A stretch of DNA of 64,000 bases. Source: Dendrobium chrysotoxum (taxonomy: Eukaryota; Streptophyta; Magnoliopsida; Asparagales; Orchidaceae). The stretch is from positions 23,806,231 through 23,870,230 of the forward strand of contig CM034311.1 of NCBI GenBank assembly GCA_019925795.1, given 5' to 3'. A program made the position numbers and the translations under genes. Shown here piece after piece: positions 44,990 to 56,999 of this stretch; position 1 is the stretch's first letter, and each line of letters opens with the position of its first letter. The notes beneath the pieces were generated by a model. It was not told where the DNA came from and made no database searches. It saw only the letters and a program-made list of their open reading frames with translations.

Positions 44990-45658
44990 GTCCTTGGCGT
45001 TGTAAGATATTACTTGGGTTCTTTCGGGGCTAAGTGGTAATTAAAATCAAATGTATGGGTAGTTTTCGTTGGGGTTTCCGTGAAAGTTGAAGTCATTGAT
45101 GATCCAGTTGGAGAGATTTTTAATTGGAAAGCACGTTATTGGCTAATTATCGTTCTAGAAGTTTCTCGGATATTTATTTTCTTTACAATTTTTTCTATAT
45201 TTAGAGTTTATAAATTGGAAGCAACTAAGACTATTTTAAGGAAAGAGCAATCGCATGTATTGCCACGTGGTGCTAAATTTTTTATTATAATGTATAAATA
45301 TTTAATTTTTTAGTATTTGTAATAAAAATAAGAATTAGTAAATAAAATTAAAACAATAAATACTATTTTAGCAAAGAATCGGGTTGGGGCTTGACACTAC
45401 AAAAAATGTTAGATTATTACTTGCAGAGAGAATTTTTTTGAATTAGTACTAGTCATTAAATAACTCTCAAAATATTATTTTTCTTTAGTGTAATCATAGA
45501 TCATGAGATAAGATTTTAATAAAAATTTATAAAAAAAATACATTCAAAATTATCGTTGTTCCAATTAAAAAGTCATAGATATATCACTATTTATCTTATT
45601 ATTCATTGAGAAATTAATATTTTTTTCATAAGACTATGTTAATGAATTGAATTCAAAT
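44990..45658. other. AT-rich spacer, nothing recognised
   Basis: No recognisable gene. The open frame at 45080-45313 is AT-rich with no domain and is not supported. Confidence 0.4.
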
Positions 45659-46114
45659 TGATACGTCATCAAAAAATTATCTTGATCGGGCACGAATCTC
45701 GAGGCAAAACCAACGTGAAAACTTCCGAAATTAATTCTGGGACCATCCGAACTCTGATTCCAGCAAACTTACAGTCGAACTGAGCGTCTCGGAAATACAA
45801 ACCCAACGACACCAAATTCGACCCAATCCGAGCCCAAATGGGTCCAAATCAAGGGTCTGAAGCGCTGTTGGAAGGTTTAAACCATAATTTGGATTACCAA
45901 ACGGTCTCCAAATGTGACAAGCTTATAGTCGAATCGAGCGTCTCGACGAGAAAAATCCAACGAGCCCAAGATCGCCAAATTCCGACATCATTAAGACCTT
46001 CAAATGTCCAGAGAACGGTCTATGATCAAGGGATTCAAGATCGGCCATCCATTCAACCACTCCCTAACTACCCCTGATCTTCCACCTATTTACGGGTCAT
46101 GTCACTCACGAAAA

Positions 46115-46127
46115 TCTATAAATAGAG
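46115..46127 (+). promoter_or_regulatory. LTR TATA box
   Basis: TCTATAAATAGAG followed by CCCCCTC, about 450 bases into the LTR. It marks the probable transcription start just before the repeat array. Confidence 0.6.
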
Positions 46128-46250
46128 CCCCCTCACCTCTTGAAAAAGACACCTAATCCTAAGGAGAAAAAGAGAGAGCTCTTGCCCCCTTGCTCCTCCT
46201 CGACCACCGCCGGACCACCGCCTTGACGCCGTTGCTCCGCCGGACCATCG

Positions 46251-47880
46251 CCGGACCACCACCTGAGGCCCAGCTCTTCGCCGGACCACCACCTGAGGCC
46301 CTGCTCTTCGCCGGACCACCACCTAAGGCGCTGCACTACGCCAAACCACCACCTGAGGCCCTGCTCTTCGCCGGACCACCACCTGAGGCCCTGCTCTTCG
46401 TCGGACCACCACCTGAGGCCCTGCTCTTCGCCAGACCACCACCTTAGGCCCTGCACTTCGTCGGACCACCACCTGAGGCTCTGCATTTCGCCGGACCACC
46501 ACCTGAGGCCCTGCTCTTCGCCGGACCACCACTTGAGGCCCTGCTCTTCGCCGGACCACCACCTGAGGCCCTGCACTACGCCGGACCACCACCTGAGGCC
46601 CTGCTCTTCACCGGACCACCACCTGAGGCCCTGCACTTCGCCGGACCACCACCTGAGGCCCTGCACTACGCCGGACCACCACCTGAGGCCCTGCTCTTCA
46701 TCGGACCACCACCTGAGGCCCTGCTCTTCGCCAGACCACCACCTGAGACCCTGCTCTTCGCCGGACCACCACCTGAGGCCCTGCTCTTCGCCGGACCACC
46801 ACCTGAGGCCCTGCTCTTCGCCGGACCACCACCTGAGGCCCTGCTCTTCGCCGGACCACCACCTGAGGCCCTGCTCTTCGCCAGACCACCACCTTAGGCC
46901 CTGCACTTCGCCGGACCACCACCTAAGGCCCTGCATTTCGCCGGACCACCACCTGAGGCCCTGCTCTTCGCCGGACCACCACTTGAGGCCCTGCTCTTCG
47001 CCGGACCACCACCTGAGGCCCTGCACTACGCCGGACCACCACCTGAGGCCCTGCTCTTCATCGGACCACCACCTGAGGCCCTGCTCTTCGCCAGACCACC
47101 ACCTGAGACCCTGCTCTTCGCCGGACCACCACCTGAGGCCCTGCTCTTCGCCGGACCACCACCTGAGGCCCTGCTCTTCGCCGGACCATCACCTGAGGCC
47201 CTGCTCTTCGCCGGACCACCACCTGAGGCCCTGCTCTTCGCCAGACCACAACCTGAGGCCCTGTACTTCACCGGACCACCACCTGAGGCCCTGCTCTTCG
47301 CCGGACCACCACCCGAGGCCCTGCTCTTCGCCAGACCACCACCTGAGGTGGTGCACTACGCCAGACCACCACCTGAGGCCCTGCTCTTCACCGGACCACC
47401 ACCTGAGGACCTGCTCTTTGCCGGACCATCACTTGAGGCCCTGCTCTTCGCCGGACCACCACCTGAGGCCCTGCTCTTCGCCGGACCACCACCTTAGGCC
47501 CTGCACTTCGTCGGACCACCACCTGAGGCCCTGCACTTCACCGGACCACCACCTGAGGCCCTGCTCTTCACCGGACCACCACCTGAGGCCATGCTCTTCG
47601 CCGGACCACCACCTGAGGCCCTACACTACGCCGGACCACCACCTGAGGCCTTGCTCTTCGCCAGACCACCACCTGAGACCCTGCTCTTCGCCAGACCACC
47701 ACCTGAGGCCCTGCTCTTCGCCGGACCACCACATGAGGCCCTGCTCTTCGCCGGATCACCACCTGAGGCCCTGCTCTTCGCCGGACCACCACCTGAGGCC
47801 CTGCACTCTGTCGGACCACCACATGAGTCCCTGCACTCTGTCGGACCACCACCTGAGGCCCTGCTCTTAACCAAACCACC
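46251..47880. repeat. 30-bp minisatellite array, about 54 units
   Basis: The unit has the form ACCTGAGGCCCTGCTCTTCG + CCGGACCACC. Variants in the second decamer (CTGCACTACG, CTGCACTTCG, CTGCTCTTCA) and in GAGG/TAGG/GAGA positions mark sub-blocks. Two block duplications are visible: 46431-46590 resembles 46881-47040 (450 bp, 15 units), and 46651-46760 matches 47011-47120 (360 bp, 12 units). Because 30 is a multiple of 3, long frames stay open on both strands. They are not genes. Confidence 0.93.
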
Positions 47881-48258
47881 ATCTAACATCCTCACTTCTA
47901 CCCGACAACTACCTAGGGATCGAAATTCTGCCAGACCACCGGGTGACCCCGAAATTCTGCTAGACCATCGGGAGACTCCGAAGTTCTGCCAGCACAACCT
48001 TAGGCCTTTAAAAGCCTCTAACTTTCACCCTTCGGGTGATACTTATAATCTGATCGCGCTTGGAGGTAAGTCAGTCCCCTGTAATCTGCTCAAGTTCTAG
48101 TGGAATCATTTCAACTGGGCCAGGCCCCGTGGCTTTTCCCCTTTTCAGGGTTTTCCACTTAAAAATCTTGTGTTCTCTGTGTGTGAGCTGGATATTCGTG
48201 CAACCCTAAGACGTAGGATTAATACTCTACTGCCGCGTATATTCGAGCCCACAATAGT

Positions 48259-48768
48259 TTGGCACCGTCTGTGGGAACTCTGCCAGTCCCACTATCCTTA
48301 AGCACCACCGTAATTGCCAACAGGCGCAGTAATCGCATCCTGGGAGCCTCCCGCTCCAATTCATATCAATCTCGGAATCAATCCCTGAATCAGGGATGCC
48401 AGGCATCTGCCTCTTTTCAGCCTTGTGGCCGAAACCCTGCCGGAGAAGGGACTTCAGGACCGTCCCTGGAAGATCGCATTCAAAGGATGGAGGATTCCCA
48501 GAAGGAGATCCTTCAACTCCTAAGAGAGACCCGACAACCTACACTAGCACCCCCTGATGAGGTTCTGCTCCCCCGGGATCCACCACGGGTCGATGATGTT
48601 CCACCGGAACATCCCCATGTCGAGTTTCCTCTTCCTCCACCAAGGAGACGTCCTCCAACACGCCAAGATGACGAACTTGCTGACACAGCCAGCTCTACCC
48701 ATCCTTCACGTACAGATCAGCATCATCACATTCCTCTATTTTGTTTGATTAAAAAATATAAGTTTTGA
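48259..48768 (+). pseudogene. Truncated gag start of the Tat-like element
   Basis: A 169-residue frame follows the primer site. It has a polar N-terminus, then RIQRMEDSQKEILQLLRETR (a coiled-coil-like segment, residues about 75-95) and a proline-rich stretch (PPPRRRPPTRQ). This matches the layout of Tat-type gag leaders. It is cut near 48740, where composition changes to AT-rich unrelated DNA. No downstream gag, protease or RT follows. Confidence 0.6.
48260..48277 (+). other. Primer-binding site of the Tat-like element
   Basis: TGGCACCGTCTGTGGGAA is close to TGGCGCCGTCTGTGGGAA, the primer site commonly seen in plant Tat/Retand-type Ty3/gypsy elements, with one G-to-A change. It lies 6 bases inside the LTR end. 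Confidence 0.75.
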
Positions 48769-51589
48769 AAAAGTGTTTAATTTTCTTTGGGAAATGCTTA
48801 ATTTCTGGAATTTTTAAATATTTGAAATCGAACACTTGTTATGAATGATATATCACCTCGAAAGGTGAACATATCGTTTTCTAATAGGTTCAGATTATAA
48901 ATCTTTGAATTTATCATGATTATTATAATCAAACTCAAGGAGAAATAATATATGATCCCGTAGGATCAAAATGATGTTTAATCCATTATTCGACTATAAT
49001 AATTGAGATAAGAGATCATTAATTTCATAATTAAAGTTATGATTGTAATTGATACATCTATCCGGAGAAACAAGATATCAATCACTATCGATAGTTTAAA
49101 TATGACGATAATGACCATCAGGTTTAAACTTCCCAAAGATAATTAATCAAAGTTTTAAAAAAGTTTAATTTTGAAATCTGGTCTGGATTTCTAAATCTCC
49201 TACGAGCGCAAGCCCTCGTAGTTAATTACATCGTAGGAAACCAGAAATTTCCTACGAAAACTCTCGATTAAAATAGCGATATGAATTTTATTTAAGATTT
49301 CAACGTTTGATAACAAATGAGGTAGGGATTGGAATTTCAACAGGGATTGGTTCAAGATTGAACAGTTCTTTTTGGAGTCAAAGGAGGAAGGGTAGGAGAT
49401 GTTTTGAGATTCTGAATTACTTCAGAAACTCCTCAAACTATCCTAATTGTTAGGCTTGAATTTGATGGAAAGAGATTTAAGTTTGAATGATTGATTTTAT
49501 TAGAAAATTGGGACTTATATTCTCGATCACCATATCAGGAGAATGCCCAGGAAGTGAGGGTGGAGACTAACCTACCAAGTGGGTATGACGTCCCCGGTCA
49601 AGATCCCATGGTTTTCCATCGTCCCGGGTTCGTCAATATCCTTAGCCTACTTAGTCGAGTGCCGACCAGAGGATCCTTGTTAGCAACCATGGGTTACCTC
49701 ATTCAAGGGGACCTCGTAGGCCAAGGGGCTTGGGACCTAATCCTAGGCTGACAAATATGAGGTGCACAGGTCTGTGAGTAGTGAACCTATGTCTATGTTA
49801 TCTAACCTATGATGCCACTCTCATTTTGTGTGCATATTAACATATCTTAAAATAGAAAGGAACATCGACCTAACTTAAAGCTAGAGTTCGTGTCCTAACA
49901 AGTCAATCTAGGTGTGTGTAACAGGCTGTGTGGTTTGGACATATCTTGTATCGGGCAATTGGTTAAAGTTGTTTAATGTTCTGCTTGGTTGAAAGGCTCA
50001 AGGGAAGATTTTGGTTAAAGTTTAAGTCTTAATGATTTGAAAATAATTTTTAAGATCAATTCTTGATTATTTGTTGGATACCACCTTTGTTGCTCACCGA
50101 GGCCGTGAAGTTTATTTCACCTTCCTTGGGGTTAATTTAATAGCCTCGTAGGCCTGGGTTACCCAGTGGTATTCGGTATGATTAAATGAATTAGATTTGA
50201 TTTAAGATTTAAAATTTGATGAATCTTAATTAAGGTTGATTAATTGCAGGTTTTAAAATTAAATTGAAGTTTTCTGGATTTCTAAATCAAGTATTGAATT
50301 TTTGAAGTTATTTGAATTATTTAACATATTTAATTAAAGGGGTTAAAATTTGAAATTTAATTTAAGAATGATTTCTGAAAAATTAATATTTTATTAAAAT
50401 ATTGGACCTCAAGATAATCAATTAGACTGTAAGTATGTTGAATTTGAATTATATTTGAATTAGTTATGAATGTTTGAAGTTTGACTGTTTATTAAAATTA
50501 TTTAATTATCTCAATTAGAGAAGTTTGATGTTTTGAATCCAATTGAGTTCCAAACTCCTTGTAATCAACTCTAAAGGTCAAAAATGACCCAAGGATAGAT
50601 TTCCAAGTATTTAGGAACTTTTTGGAATTTTTAATTATTTCTAATTAATTAAATTAATTAAATATTCAATTTTGTCTAAAATTCAATTAAGCTTAAATTT
50701 AATGTCAAATCAAAGGGGTTTTAATTTTCATGTATTAAGGGTTCAATTTTGATTAATTTGAGGTATTATGCGTGTCTTTGTGTTTTAAATTTGATTTATT
50801 AAATTTCTTGAAGTTTTGAGGGTTTAATTAAGGCTTAAGCTTAAGGGGTTTAAAGAATTCAAACTTTAGTGAGAATTTTCCCTAGAGCAGGGAAAGTCAC
50901 TAAACTCAAGGGGTTTGAATTTCAAGTCAATTAGATTTAAAGAAGTTTTGAGGCTTAATTGAGGATTTAACTTTAATTAAAATTAATTAAGTTGTTTAAT
51001 AATTAATCAATTGATTTAAGTTTGATTAAGATCAAGTTTGATAATATACACTAATCCTAAGGTACAGTGTCACTAAGTTCTCTATGTTTGATGTTTCATC
51101 CCTAAGGGATATATGTGTGAATCCTAAAGTTTACCTGAGTTCTCTAAGACTCGTCTTTAATTATTGTCCTTAATGATGTCGCTAGGTTTAATGGGTTTGA
51201 ATCAGTGTCACTAACCCTTTGGACATACATATAAATGTAAACAAGCTACATCAATGGCTCATATTAACTAAATGTAGGAGTCAAGAACTTAAGGAGAATA
51301 GCTCAACGGGGAAATATAGGAGCCCTATGATCATCTAAGTTTTAAGAAAACTTACCTGATCATCGGAGCTGATCAACAGTGATTCTGGCCGTAGTACCCC
51401 GTTTGGAAGAAAGGGGGTGACTGAAGCTCCTTAGCTCTATCCCTCAATCAACTCCACCAATACCTCGCAAAAATGGCGAAGAGAGAAAGAGGTGTCAGAA
51501 TATCATGTATGTGAACATAAAAGATAATATGAATTGACATATAAATGAATATGTGAAAATATAAATCAAATCAAATTATTGAAGCAATT

Positions 51590-51910
51590 TCAAAGTGTAT
51601 GTATCTTTGCAAGAAACAATTTCAATGTATGTGACATCTTACCAGGGTAATTTTTAGAATATGTACTTATATGTAAATAAGAATTTCAACTCATATACCA
51701 TCCCAAAAGAATAATTTCAGCACATGTAATGATGTGCAAGAGAGGACTTCAGCTCATATATTATCTTACAAGGACAATTTCAGCACATACTCATATGTAA
51801 AGAGAAGTTTCCACTCATATATCATCCCATAAGAATAATTTCAGCATATGTAATCACATGTAAGAGAGGACTTCAACTCATATACTATCTCACAAAGACA
51901 ATTTTAGCAT
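51590..51910. repeat. Degenerate minisatellite, unit about 60-130 bp
   Basis: The phrase AATAATTTCAGCACATGTAA then AAGAGAGGACTTCAGCTCAT recurs with changes near 51700 and 51835. Related half-units (AAGAATTTCAACTCATATAC) lie between. Non-coding. Confidence 0.6.
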
Positions 51911-52950
51911 ATATGGCACCTTAGAAACACGAATCAGCATGTATGATAACTTTCCAACACAATCAAAATAACTCATGTTAAACCTAAAAATGCTCAAAAT
52001 TGAAATATAAAGTATATGCGTTCTCTACAACATTTATACATCTCAAATTGAACTCAACTTGCAAATGACAGGTTTCCAACCTATCCATAAGTCATAGAAG
52101 CACATGACTAGTTTTAATTAAATGTCATTCACGAGCTGTAACATTGCTTCTCAATAATAAACTACAACACCACCTTTAAGAAGGTTTTAACCAAGAATGG
52201 AATGTAGATGAATGTGTTGACTATCTATGTTTTGTCACAAACAGTGATGGGATAACAAACATCACCCATCATCACCATAAATATCCATCCCTTTCTATCA
52301 TACCTCTCAAGAAAGTGAGTAAGACAAAGAAAAGTGTCTTTCCAAAGCTGTGAGAACAGATTGCTCTAACAACAGATGACTAAGCCACCATTAATAAGAA
52401 TAGAACTCCATTTCCAACATTTCTCATATATTGCAAATGTATATAGATGCGTAATCTTGAAGGACAAAGCATGTATATATGTATATTCAACCAAAACATG
52501 AATCTTCATGGTAAAGGCATGACATTGCATCATATGTGTCCATAGATGCTTTTCAACAAAATTTAGATATCCTTGATATCAAATATCGTATAATCCCCTT
52601 GTAACAAAAAAATGTGATAAAAAAAAGTTCCAACATGGCTATACAAATCTGATAGATATTGAAGCGTGAGTATATAAAGTCCTCTTTATTTCAATCTAAA
52701 TTCAATTAATGTAAGAAAATCAGCTAAGAACCAAGCCAACACCATACATCATAATTGGTCTAGTGGATTCATTACAGCATATCAACCAAATGGTTTCCAC
52801 TATATTTATATGAATCGAGTCACCAAACCTTGAACATCAATCTCTAGGGAAATGACAGGAGCGTTAATACAAACAGTCAACAAATCCCAAGAGCTGCTCT
52901 TATGACAATAACTAATTGTATTGGTTTAATATTCACCATTCATCACTAAC

Positions 52951-53344
52951 AAAGCATTGCATAATCACTTAAATCTGGGAGAAGGAAAGGTAAACTCAAT
53001 TTTCTCTTCAAGCATAGTTATCGAATTGATACAGAGAACAAGAAAAGAAAACCCTCAAACCATGGTTCTTCATCTCAGTATTGCAGTAAGAAAATACTAA
53101 CATCACTTTCCCTCAAAATAGAAATATTCACTATTGCATCACTTACCAAAGCATTGCATAATCACTTCAATTTGGGAGAAGGAAAGGTAACTCAATTTTC
53201 TCTTCACGCATAGTTATCGAATTGATACAGAGAACAAGAAAAGAAAACCCTCAAACCATGGTTCTTCATCTCAGTATAGCAGTAAGAAAATACTAACATC
53301 ACTTTCTCTCAAAATAGAAATATTCACTATTGCATCACTTACCA
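52951..53344. repeat. Tandem duplication, period 197 bp
   Basis: AAAGCATTGCATAATCACTT begins at 52951 and recurs 197 bases later. The copies remain nearly identical through GAACAAGAAAAGAAAACCC and ATTGCATCACTTACCAAA. Relatively recent, since there are only a handful of differences. Confidence 0.8.
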
Positions 53345-54699
53345 AACAGAGGAGAGGAGGAATAAGATGCAAGAGAGAACGGAGAAGAAGGATGAAGGCA
53401 GTACCGAGGTGAATCGCACAAGCAATACGTCTGAAAGCCCTCCCCTGTTCGCCTCTTTGGTCTGGGTCGCACAAACAAGAACAGGCCGAATGCTAGGTTC
53501 TTCCCCTTGCTTGGACGGGATGGAGAAGAAGAAGGAGCGGTTCTGCCTTTGCCGGCCCTAGCAGCTTTTAGACATAGAGTGTGAAGTCTCCCCAAGAGGA
53601 AAAATGGGCGGCTGCTTGCGTGAAATCTCGAGGAATGGGGGAGAGCCGGCCCTAGCAGGCTTCAAAAATATGAGCCCTGATTTCCCTAAGGAGGGGGCGG
53701 CTGCTTGGAGACGTGGGGGATGTGTATCCAAGGGGGCGGCTAGAGGATGAATTGTGGAAATGATAGCAGCTCTCTCTGTTTTTGGCCGGCCCTAGCTGCT
53801 CTCCAAAACGAATGAGAGATTTTTCTGTGAGGAGGATCCGAAAAACCTTACCCAGGCGGCTGCTTATAGAAAAAATGGAGTGTATCTCCTCGCAAGCCAG
53901 AGCCCTAATGCCCTTTTATAGAATCAACCATTTAGCCCTCCAAAACTTGATCGAATGGTTAATATTAAGTGTTCAAATTAAAAAGGTTTAGAGAGCTAAA
54001 CTGGAGTAGAAATATAGAATTATGCAAAACCAAATTAATTATATAGCATCTCGATTTAAACTAAGTTAGCAAATTCTCCTTCATCAAAATTAATTTGACT
54101 AAAATTGAGTCGATTAAAAGCAATAAAGTAAATTTACACTAGAGCCGAGTTAAAACTCATTAAATTAAATTGATCGAAGCCATCAAAGTTAAAATTTGCT
54201 AGAATTGATTCAAATTAACTTAATGATGTTCGATTGAATTTAATTTGAAATCTTGTTGACGATTGATTTAAAAATTGGATATTTGATATTTGAATTGAGA
54301 TTGGACCGAAGTGTGATTGAAGATTTGATTGGAGCATAGATTGCGTGTGATCAAAATTTGATTGAAAAATGGTTGAAGGTTGATTAGAAGCTTGATTGAT
54401 TGAAGGATGTATATTTGATTGAGGTTTGACTTGAAACTTTGGATTAAGGTCCTGATTAGATTGTAAAGGTTGATTGAGATATATGACGAGAGGTTAAATG
54501 ATTAGATTTGATTGATGTTTGCTTGAAGATTAATTGGGACTTGATTGGAGATCAAATTGAGGTGTGGCTGAATTAGAGCTTGGATTGGAGTTAAGATTGA
54601 GATTTGAATTTGATTGAAGTTTAGATTTGATTAAAGTTTGAAGGTTGCACTTGATTGAAGGTTGAATCAAGTATTTAAGTCTGGAGAAACCTGTGGATT

Positions 54700-55420
54700 G
54701 GATTGCCTAGGAGTCTAGGCAGATTTGAAGCTTGAATGGGTTTAAAGTATAGGTTGGTTTGAATGTTGATTGACCTAGAATCTGGGTAGATCTAGGACAT
54801 GGTAGATCCTAGGATTTGAAACCTAGAGAAATTCTGGAGTTTAGATATCCTAAGTTTTTGGATTCTATAATGATCCTAAGATCTAGATTAATTTAAGATC
54901 TAGGTAGATCCTAGGGCTTGAAGTCTGGAAGAATCTTAGGGTCTAGGATCTAGGAGGATTCTAGAGTCTAAAAAGTCCTAGGTTCTAGGGTCTAGAAGAG
55001 TCTTAGGATATAGAGTCTGGTAGAATCTTAAGATCTAGAGTAGATCCTAGGGTCTGGATAGATCTAAGGTCTAGGAGGATCCTAAGGTCTAGGATCTAGG
55101 GTAGATTCTGAAATCTAGATTCTAGGAAGATCTTAAGGTCTAGATAATTCCTAAGATCTAGATGGATATTGAGGAATCCTAAGGTCTAGGGTAGACCCTA
55201 GGGTTTAAAAGTCTAGGAAAATCCTAAGGTTTAAAATCTAAGAAGATCCTAGGATTTTTAGACTCTAGAATGATCCTAGAACCTAGGGTCTAGAATAGTC
55301 TGGGTACTAGATTGATTTGAGATCAGGATTGATTTGAAACTGGATTGATCTAGGATCAGATTGATCCTAGGGTCAAGATTAAATCCTAAGGATTGGAAAG
55401 ATCCTAAGGTCTGGATTGGT
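54700..55420. repeat. Degenerate CTAG/GATC-rich minisatellite
   Basis: Short words GATCCTAGG, GTCTAGG, GATCTAGG and AAGATCCTAAGG repeat with variable spacing over about 700 bases. The flanking 54250-54700 shows an earlier-stage version based on TTGATTGAAG. Non-coding. Confidence 0.7.
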
Positions 55421-55444
55421 CATACAAACCTCATACAAAAATGA

Positions 55445-55510
55445 GGTCAACAAATGGACCCCCAATATGTGTAATAGAATGTAGTTCTATTGCACATATT
55501 GGTGTTGACC
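55445..55510. repeat. Imperfect hairpin at the edge of the LTR fragment
   Basis: Outer arms GGTCAAC and GTTGACC enclose CCAATATGTG + TAATAGAA on the left and TTCTATTGCACATATTGG on the right, around a five-base loop region. It lies between the CTAG-rich repeat and the LTR minisatellite. Confidence 0.65.
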
Positions 55511-55555
55511 GAATAGAATGGTCAAGTCTGGAGTTTTGATCCTAAGGAAGGGGAA

Positions 55556-56073
55556 AACTACCTGAGGCCCTGCTCTTCGTCGGACCACCACCTGAGGCCC
55601 TGCTCTTCGCCGGACCACCACCTGAGGCCCTGCACTTCGCCGGACCACCACCTGAGGCCCTGCACTTCGCCGGACCACCACCTGAGGCCCTGCTCTTCGC
55701 CGGACCACCACCTGAGGCCCTGCTCTTCGCCAGACCACCACCTGAGGCCCTGCTCTTCGCCGAACCACCACCTGAGTCCCTGCTCTTCGTTGGACCATCA
55801 CCTGAGGCCCTGCACTCTGCCGGACCACCACCTGAGGCCATGCACTCTGTCGGACCACCACCTGAGGCCCTGCTCTTCGCCAGACCACCATCTAACGTCC
55901 TCACTTCTGCCCGACAACTACCTAGGGACCGAAATTCTGCCAGACCACCGGGAGACCCCGAAATTCTGCCAGACCACCGGGAGACCCCGAAGTTCTGCCA
56001 GCGCAACCTTAGGCCTTCAAAAGCCTCTAACTTTCACCCTACATGTGATACTTATAATCTGATCGCCCTTGAG
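55556..56073 (+). repeat. Fragment of the minisatellite-bearing LTR
   Basis: Eleven units of the same 30-bp repeat (55560-55890) are followed by the same downstream sequence as the reference LTR (TCTAACGTCCTCACTTCTGC, CAACCTTAGGCCTTCAAAAG). It stops at GATCGCCCTTGAG, where the reference continues GATCGCGCTTGGAGGTAAG. It lacks both LTR ends. Confidence 0.85.
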
Positions 56074-56999
56074 TCTTAATTCTTGAACTATAATTAGATT
56101 AATTAAATTTAAATTAGTATAAGATAATATTCTAAGTAATTCTTAATCAAATATTTGTTAAATTGATATGATATTAGTGGTTCATATTTAGTTAAAGAAA
56201 ATTATAAATAATATAAAATTATAAAGTTAATATTATTAAATTAATTATAAAGTTAAATCTTATTGTTTTGTAAATCTGCTATGATGCTCAACACTATACA
56301 TGTAGTTGTCATACTATATAGAAGAATCATTTTTCGACCAAACATCTATGAATAACTTTGGTTTTTTGTTCAATTTTCGATGATATTTTCTTCCATTAAA
56401 AAAACTCAAAGAATGCTTTACAACAACATTAAAATATGTCAGAAATTGTTTCTAAAAAATTTCTAATAATAAACCACCAAAATTCATTAATAATAAATGA
56501 CAAAGGAAATGATGTAAGAATAGGCCAAGCAGGGAAAAATTCGGCGAAATGGTCCACTAGAAAGGGTTTGAGGTACTGAGGTACTTGTTTTTGTTTTCTA
56601 TTTTTTATTTTTTTAAATATTGAATGCATAAGACATCAACTATATTTTTATTTCATATAAAAATAAAATTGTTATGTGCCTGAATATTTATTGTAGTAGA
56701 ATCATAGAGTTTGTTATCTTAGCTTTGTACGAAGTTTCAACACATACCAATATATAAAAAAAGGATGCGAGCAACACCAGAGTATTTATATAAAAAACCC
56801 AAAAAAAGAAAAAGCATAGGTCTTAGCTAGGCTTTATGATCGATTACAAATGATGTTGTTATCTATGGTTAGGAAATGTGTTGATATAATAAACACTTGA
56901 TATAAGGAATGTATTTTATGGAAGAGCCGTTTGGTGGGTAGATCATGCTCGAGCAATTGGATCATAATTAGGTAATGGTATTTGAAAAATATTGTCAGA
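56074..56999. other. AT-rich spacer, nothing recognised
   Basis: No gene, RNA or terminal repeat recognised. Short frames only. Confidence 0.4.

Larger units (their letters stand above)
45659..48253 (+). repeat. 5' LTR of a Tat-like Ty3/gypsy element, carrying a minisatellite
   Basis: The right edge is fixed by ATTCGAGCCCACA followed after a few bases by the primer site TTTGGCACCGTCTGTGGG. The left edge (TGATACGTCATC, 45659) is inferred from related copies. It contains a TATA box (46115-46127), the 30-bp repeat array in the transcribed part and a conserved 3' section (GGGCCAGGCCCCGTGGC, TTTTCAGGGTTTTCC). At least five older relatives occur in the window. The 3' partner LTR is only seen as the fragment 55556-56073. 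Confidence 0.75.
48741..55555. other. Non-coding, repeat-rich DNA between the two LTR pieces
   Basis: I recognise no protein domain. It is AT-rich with islands of higher GC at 49550-49790 (CCATCGTCCCGGGTTCGTC, CCATGGGTTACCTCATTC) and 53390-53900 (GGCGGCTGCTTG and GGCCGGCCCTAG words). It replaces the expected Tat coding region and so is probably one or more non-autonomous LTR-type elements inserted or recombined here. Local repeats inside it are listed. The 86-residue frame at 49491-49751 has no known content. Confidence 0.4.

Noticed and set aside
45080..45313. 77-residue + strand frame with hydrophobic stretch
   Set aside because: AT-rich codons generate the Phe/Ile-rich stretch; no recognisable homology and no supporting signals.
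46133..47026. 297-residue minus strand open frame with LRWWSGEEQG repeats, looking like a repeat protein
   Set aside because: Same minisatellite read backwards. No promoter, no unique domain, and the equivalent frame is broken in other copies of the LTR.
46533..47870. 445-residue + strand open frame rich in HLRPCSSPDH repeats
   Set aside because: It is the translation of a 30-bp minisatellite. A unit length divisible by 3 keeps frames open on both strands, it begins and ends within the array, and it lies in an LTR leader.
46251..47880. Regularly spaced repeats resembling a CRISPR array
   Set aside because: There are no unique spacers between repeats, no cas genes, and the context is plant nuclear DNA. 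It is a head-to-tail minisatellite.
55542..56006. 154-residue and 134-residue minus strand frames
   Set aside because: Shadows of the shorter copy of the same 30-bp array.
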